From Spirochaetaceae bacterium UBA4077 (GTDB lineage: Bacteria; Spirochaetota; Spirochaetia; Treponematales; Rectinemataceae), in contig DFYR01000041.1 of NCBI GenBank assembly GCA_002383375.1, forward strand, positions 24,532 to 33,700: 9,169 nucleotides of DNA, given 5' to 3'. This document shows positions 6,475 through 9,169 of this stretch, piece after piece. The position numbers and the translations under genes are program-made. Below the pieces are notes generated by a model, which was not told the DNA's origin, searched no databases, and saw only the letters and a list, made by a program, of their open reading frames with translations. Positions within the stretch are counted from its first letter, which is position 1. Each line of letters starts with the position of its first letter.

Positions 6475-7721
6475 GATGGTTCTATTCCTGTCCTTCCTGC
6501 GGAAGCACCTACGCTATAGAACCTGGGCGCTATCTCTGCGACCGCTGCGCCGGCGACGCTGAGCCCGATCAGCCCTTGGAAGGCGTTCTAGAGTGTCTTT
6601 GGAAGGCCGATGAGGACGATGGAGAATTGCAGAAGGCTAAACGAGGGCTGCAGATTCCACTGCCCGTGGAAGAGCGGTATTTCCCTCCCCTTCCGGTAGG
6701 TAATACCCCGCTTTGGGAACCTCGGCGTCTTAGAGAAGAATTGGATGCACCGGAGCTCTACCTCAAGGACGATACCTGCAATCCCTCAGGCTCGTTCAAG
6801 GACAGAGCGAGCTGGCTGGTAGGCGCCTTCGCGGTCAAGCACGGGATAAAGGAGATTGCCCTGGCGTCCACTGGCAATGCGGCTTCCAGCATGGCCTGCG
6901 TAGGCGCGGCGGCGGGCATAGGGGTGAAGGTCTTCGTCCCTTCCTCGGCTCCGGCGGCCAAGCGAATCCAGGTGCTCCAGTACGGCGGCAAGCTCGTGGA
7001 GGTGGACGGAACCTACGACAAGGCCTTCGAGGATTCCCTGGCGTATTCGAAAGCTACAGGGGTATTGTCCCGAAACACGGCCTATAATCCTTTGACAATA
7101 GAAGGCAAGAAGACTGCGTCTTTCGAGATAGCCAGAGACCTCGCCCGATCGGCCGAAGCATCGCAAACGTTAGGCGATTTTAACAAAAAAAAACAGGTTA
7201 ATAAAAAAGGGAGGCAGGATTCTGCCGGCTTTATTTCCCCTGATCAGGTCTTCGTACCCACGGGAGACGGAGTTATTCTATCCGGATTGATAAAGGGTTT
7301 CGAGGACATGCTCAAGCTGGGACTGGTACAGACGATGCCTATTTTTTGGGCCTGCCAGGCTAAGGGCTCGAGCGCCATAGCCCGGGCCCTGGATAGTGGA
7401 AAATTCAGCGCCGTTCCCTCAACGACGTTGGCCGATTCCATATCTGTCGATATGCCGCGCAACGGCAGTTTTGTAATGAGGAAATTGAAAAAATACGGTG
7501 GAAGGGCTGTGACGGTGAGCGATTCAGAGATACTGGCCGCCCAGCGCAAGCTCGCCTCAAGCACTGGTCTTTTCGCCGAGCCTTCCAGCGCCTGCGCCTT
7601 CGCCTGCTATATGAAGGTAAAAGAAAACATCGGTTCGAACCAGCGGGTCGTGATCATGCTCACCGGTTCCGGACTCAAGGACATCAGGAACGCGGCCGCA
7701 GCAGTCGGCGCTGGATTGTAA
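6471..7721 (+). CDS. Threonine-synthase-like PLP enzyme with N-terminal zinc ribbon
   Basis: A 416-residue fold-type II PLP enzyme. The N-terminus holds a zinc-ribbon (C-P-S-C-G at 7-11 and C-D-R-C at 23-26). The PLP lysine is Lys110 in N-P-S-G-S-F-K-D-R (104-112). The S-T-G-N-A-A-S-S loop (133-140), the glycine-rich phosphate loop P-T-G-D-G (263-267) and the terminal T-G-S-G-L-K-D (398-404) follow in standard order. By homology it could be threonine synthase (O-phosphohomoserine to threonine). Its place as last gene of a ygfK-ssnA-ygeY operon, where others have the diaminopropionate ammonia-lyase YgeX, suggests a beta-elimination or deamination of a diamino acid instead (inference). It lacks recognisable YgeX sequence. 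A Lys-rich insert of about 30 residues (227-256) includes an A9 tract. The start overlaps the ygeY stop (ATGA at 6471-6474); the upstream GGGAAAG is a weak binding site, so coupling is likely. Confidence 0.88.
   Translation: MRWFYSCPSCGSTYAIEPGRYLCDRCAGDAEPDQPLEGVLECLWKADEDDGELQKAKRGLQIPLPVEERYFPPLPVGNTPLWEPRRLREELDAPELYLKDDTCNPSGSFKDRASWLVGAFAVKHGIKEIALASTGNAASSMACVGAAAGIGVKVFVPSSAPAAKRIQVLQYGGKLVEVDGTYDKAFEDSLAYSKATGVLSRNTAYNPLTIEGKKTASFEIARDLARSAEASQTLGDFNKKKQVNKKGRQDSAGFISPDQVFVPTGDGVILSGLIKGFEDMLKLGLVQTMPIFWACQAKGSSAIARALDSGKFSAVPSTTLADSISVDMPRNGSFVMRKLKKYGGRAVTVSDSEILAAQRKLASSTGLFAEPSSACAFACYMKVKENIGSNQRVVIMLTGSGLKDIRNAAAAVGAGL
7149..7238 (+). other. Lys-rich insertion in the PLP enzyme, with A9 and A6 tracts
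   Basis: Residues 227-256 interrupt the usual short link between the E-I-A helix (219-221) and the P-D-Q-V-F-V-P strand (257-263). The DNA holds a run of nine A (7185-7193) and one of six A followed by GGG (7203-7211), far more A-rich than the flanking gene. The frame stays open throughout. An indel of one base in the A9 tract would hit a stop shortly after. Confidence 0.65.
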
Positions 7722-7724
7722 TCG

Positions 7725-7736
7725 AGCGCCGGCGCT
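7725..7736. repeat. Perfect 12-bp GC palindrome (AGCGCCGGCGCT)
   Basis: A self-complementary 12-mer starts 4 nt after the PLP enzyme stop. It has no loop bases of its own and no following T-run on the + strand, so it is a poor classical intrinsic terminator; it could aid 3' end stability of the operon transcript or be chance in G+C-rich DNA. Confidence 0.45.
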
Positions 7737-7739
7737 GCC

Positions 7740-7775
7740 AATAGAAAATCAACAACCTCGCAGCGAACTGCGGAG
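7740..7775 (-). terminator. Candidate intrinsic terminator of the mrp/DUF134-NifX unit
   Basis: Read on the - strand, the segment at 7775-7757 folds as CTCCGCAG-TTCG-CTGCGAG, a seven-pair stem with one bulged base and a TTCG loop, about 20 nt after the gene's TGA. It is followed by GTTGTTGATTTTCTATT, which is T-rich but interrupted. A moderate-quality rho-independent terminator. Confidence 0.5.
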
Positions 7776-7794
7776 TATGAAACCCGCGGGCGAA

Positions 7795-8469
7795 TCAATG
7801 GGCGCAGCCATGCCCGGCTTGGCCGTGCCCTGCGCAGCCTTCGCTGCTGTCGGAGAAACCGCCGGCGACAAAGGACTCCGCCGCGGCCCTGGCCGGGCCT
7901 GAAGCGCCGCGGACAACCTTGATTCCCTGGGCCTGCAAAACCCTGAAAGCTCCCTCTCCCATGTGGCCTCCCACCAGATGGGTGACGCCGGAACGGGCCA
8001 ATACCGCAGCGATACCCGATTTACATCCGCAATCGGCGGGGGAAGGCACGGCCTGCTCTTCCACCAGAGTGCCTTTTTCAACCCTATAGATTAAAAATTC
8101 CTTGCAATGGCCAAAGTGCTCATCGACTACACCATCCCGGGAGGGGATTGCGATTTTCATTATGCTGTCTCCTTGATCCGCCAGATTTACCTCGCCACCC
8201 TCGATCCTGAGGGCTTTGCCGTTGAGGATAGCGTCGGCCACCTTGCGCCTGGCGATCTCGACTATTCTTCCAAACGTCTGCCTGGATACTCCCATGGAGC
8301 GGGCGGCGGCTTCCTGATACAGGCCTTCCAGATCCGCCAACCGCAGGGCTTCGGCCTCGTCGAAACCGAGGAGTACTTCCTCCAGGTTCCTTGCGGGCTT
8401 TCCCGCGGGTTTGATAAAACGCTGTTGCGGCGCTGTGCCGAGCCTTCGCTCGATCACTGGTCTAGGCAT
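7795..8469 (-). CDS. DUF134-NifX fusion protein (predicted regulator/metal-cluster binder)
   Basis: A 224-residue two-domain protein. Residues 1-95 are a DUF134 domain: M-P-R-P start, F-K/I-K-P-A-G (18-23), E-A-L-R-L-A-D-L-E-G-L (40-50) and a helix-turn-helix-like M-G-V-S-R-Q-T-F-G-R (59-68), then R-R-K-V-A-D-A (74-80). Residues 104-205 match the NifX/NafY/NifB-C-terminal family that binds iron-molybdenum or other Fe-S clusters: M-K-I-A-I-P-S (104-110), H-F-G-H-C (118-122), D-C-G-C-K (146-150) and V-G-G-H-M-G (167-172). The tail (211-224) is rich in Cys, His and Gly, likely metal-binding. DNA binding and metal sensing in one chain is an inference. It starts 4 nt after mrp with GAGGTGA (8474-8480) overlapping the mrp stop, so the two are co-transcribed. 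An internal start at 8160 could make the NifX part alone. Confidence 0.9.
   Translation of the reverse strand: MPRPVIERRLGTAPQQRFIKPAGKPARNLEEVLLGFDEAEALRLADLEGLYQEAAARSMGVSRQTFGRIVEIARRKVADAILNGKALRIEGGEVNLADQGDSIMKIAIPSRDGVVDEHFGHCKEFLIYRVEKGTLVEEQAVPSPADCGCKSGIAAVLARSGVTHLVGGHMGEGAFRVLQAQGIKVVRGASGPARAAAESFVAGGFSDSSEGCAGHGQAGHGCAH
8161..8174 (-). promoter_or_regulatory. Internal Shine-Dalgarno ahead of the NifX-like domain
   Basis: On the - strand AAGGAG (8174-8169) lies 8 nt before an in-frame ATG (8160-8158) that encodes Met104, exactly where the NifX-like domain begins. It could drive separate synthesis of a 121-residue NifX-like protein from within the fusion gene. Confidence 0.5.
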
Positions 8470-8473
8470 GAAA

Positions 8474-8480
8474 TCACCTC
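8474..8480 (-). promoter_or_regulatory. Ribosome binding site of the DUF134-NifX gene
   Basis: GAGGTGA on the - strand overlaps the TGA stop of mrp and sits 4 nt from the ATG at 8469 (7 nt counted from GAGG). It fixes this start and implies coupling to mrp translation. Confidence 0.7.
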
Positions 8481-9169
8481 GCTTGGGCAGGTTTCAGGCT
8501 TGCCAGAGCCAGTTCCATTTCGCTGGCGATTCTGTCTGCGTCTTTCTTAGCTTCCGAAGAGAGCTGGGACCAACGCAGGCTCTTGGCCTGGGCTACTTCG
8601 CTCCGCCAGGGCAGCTGGGCAAGCACCGGAAGACCGATCCGCGCCCTTCCCCCTTCGTTGCCGTCGTCGAAGAGCTTGGTTTCTTTGCCGCAATGAGGGC
8701 AGATAATCGTTCTCATGTTTTCCACGATACCCAGTACAGGAGCCTTGAGCATTGAGGCCATTCTCACGGACTTGTTCACGATCATGGAAACATAATCCTG
8801 GGGAGTCCCAACAACGATAATCCCTGAAAAGGCAATGGTCTGGAGGGCGGTAAGCGCTATATCCGAGGTTCCGGGGGGAAAGTCTATGATCAGGTAATCC
8901 AGCAGCCCCCAGTCTGAGTCGCCCCAGAACTGCTCGATCGCCTTGCCCAGAAGTGGCCCCCTCCAGATGACTGGCTCATCCTCCTTTTCGTTGAAAAGAT
9001 TGATCGAGAGGATCTTGATGCCCTCTTCACTCACGATGGGAATGAGCTTAGTACCATCCGACTCGGCCCTGAACGAGTCGACGCCCAAAAGGCGGGGAAG
9101 GCTCGGGCCAGTTATATCTGCATCCAGCATACCGACTTTTAGGCCCCTGGCGGCCAGCGACTGGGCAAG
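8474..9169 (-). CDS. mrp: Mrp/NBP35-family P-loop ATPase, Fe-S cluster carrier (N-terminus missing)
   Basis: The last 231 residues of an Mrp/NBP35/ApbC-type ATPase; the frame runs open to the right edge, so the true start and the P-loop (GKGGVGKS-type) lie outside the window. An ATG at 9130 is internal, since the 13 codons before it continue the family's helix leading into L-D-A-D-I-T-G-P-S (15-23 of the fragment). Other marks are R-G-P-L-L-G-K-A (70-77), the Walker B-like I-I-D-F-P-P-G-T (94-101), and the C-P-H-C pair (157-160) that binds a bridging Fe-S cluster in dimers. Members assemble or carry 4Fe-4S clusters to apoproteins in the cytoplasm. Adjacent NifX-like proteins are common partners. 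It could supply clusters to YgfK (speculative). Confidence 0.92.
   Translation of the reverse strand, partial: LAQSLAARGLKVGMLDADITGPSLPRLLGVDSFRAESDGTKLIPIVSEEGIKILSINLFNEKEDEPVIWRGPLLGKAIEQFWGDSDWGLLDYLIIDFPPGTSDIALTALQTIAFSGIIVVGTPQDYVSMIVNKSVRMASMLKAPVLGIVENMRTIICPHCGKETKLFDDGNEGGRARIGLPVLAQLPWRSEVAQAKSLRWSQLSSEAKKDADRIASEMELALASLKPAQAR

Larger units (their letters stand above)
1..7721 (+). other. Operon: reductive purine/urate catabolism cluster (downstream part)
   Basis: Five same-strand genes follow one another with no intergenic space: TAATG at 613-617, ATGA at 3923-3926, ATGA at 5263-5266 and ATGA at 6471-6474. hyuA, ygfK, ssnA and ygeY homologues all occur in the E. coli ygeW-xdhD region, and related sets have been associated with anaerobic urate use by gut bacteria. 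No carbamoyltransferase (YgeW), carbamate kinase, molybdenum hydroxylase (XdhD) or purine permease is visible here; they may lie to the left. The promoter must lie upstream of base 1. Confidence 0.85.
7722..7794. other. Convergent intergenic region
   Basis: This 73-base gap separates the PLP enzyme (+) from the DUF134-NifX gene (-), which converge. It contains a perfect palindrome and a second stem-loop, listed separately, and no coding potential that I can support. Confidence 0.8.

Noticed and set aside
8107..8755. Open frames on the + strand opposite the NifX-like and mrp genes
   Set aside because: The - strand proteins are clear family members; the + strand translations show no domain or plausible start signal.

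Overview
The window (roughly 55-60% G+C by eye, almost wholly coding) looks like part of the chromosome of an anaerobic bacterium. The evidence is a large flavin/iron-sulfur reductase of the YgfK type, its purine-catabolism partners, and a DUF134-NifX/Mrp pair common in strict anaerobes. The phylum cannot be fixed from this sequence. An anaerobic spirochaete or a Firmicute would fit, but this is only a guess. No mobile elements, tRNA, rRNA or CRISPR arrays were seen.

Bases 1-7721 (+ strand) are the downstream part of one tightly packed operon. In order it holds: the C-terminal part of a dihydroorotase/allantoinase/hydantoinase-like cyclic amidohydrolase (cut by the left edge); YgfK, a 1103-residue 'selenate reductase' family protein; SsnA, a metal-dependent aminohydrolase; YgeY, an M20-family hydrolase; and a zinc-ribbon, threonine-synthase-like PLP enzyme. 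Every junction overlaps by 1 or 4 bases (TAATG or ATGA), which indicates translational coupling. hyuA, ygfK, ssnA and ygeY are members of the E. coli ygeW-xdhD region, a set of genes linked in recent work to anaerobic urate/purine breakdown by gut bacteria. The likely logic (inference) is: YgfK reduces the purine-derived ring with NAD(P)H, SsnA and the cyclic amidohydrolase open rings, YgeY hydrolyses a ureido or amide intermediate, and the PLP enzyme deaminates the resulting diamino acid to a keto acid and ammonia. The notable departure is the last step: a threonine-synthase-type protein sits where other clusters carry the diaminopropionate ammonia-lyase YgeX.

Bases 7722-7794 form a short convergent intergenic region with a perfect 12-bp palindrome and a stem-loop that could terminate the opposing transcript. 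Bases 7795-9169 (- strand) hold a second unit read towards the operon: an Mrp/NBP35 P-loop ATPase (N-terminus beyond the right edge), followed 4 bases later by a DUF134-NifX fusion protein. That fusion gene contains a well-placed internal Shine-Dalgarno and ATG that could also give a free NifX-like protein. This pair probably handles iron-sulfur or other metal clusters; a link to the iron-sulfur-rich YgfK is possible but unproven.
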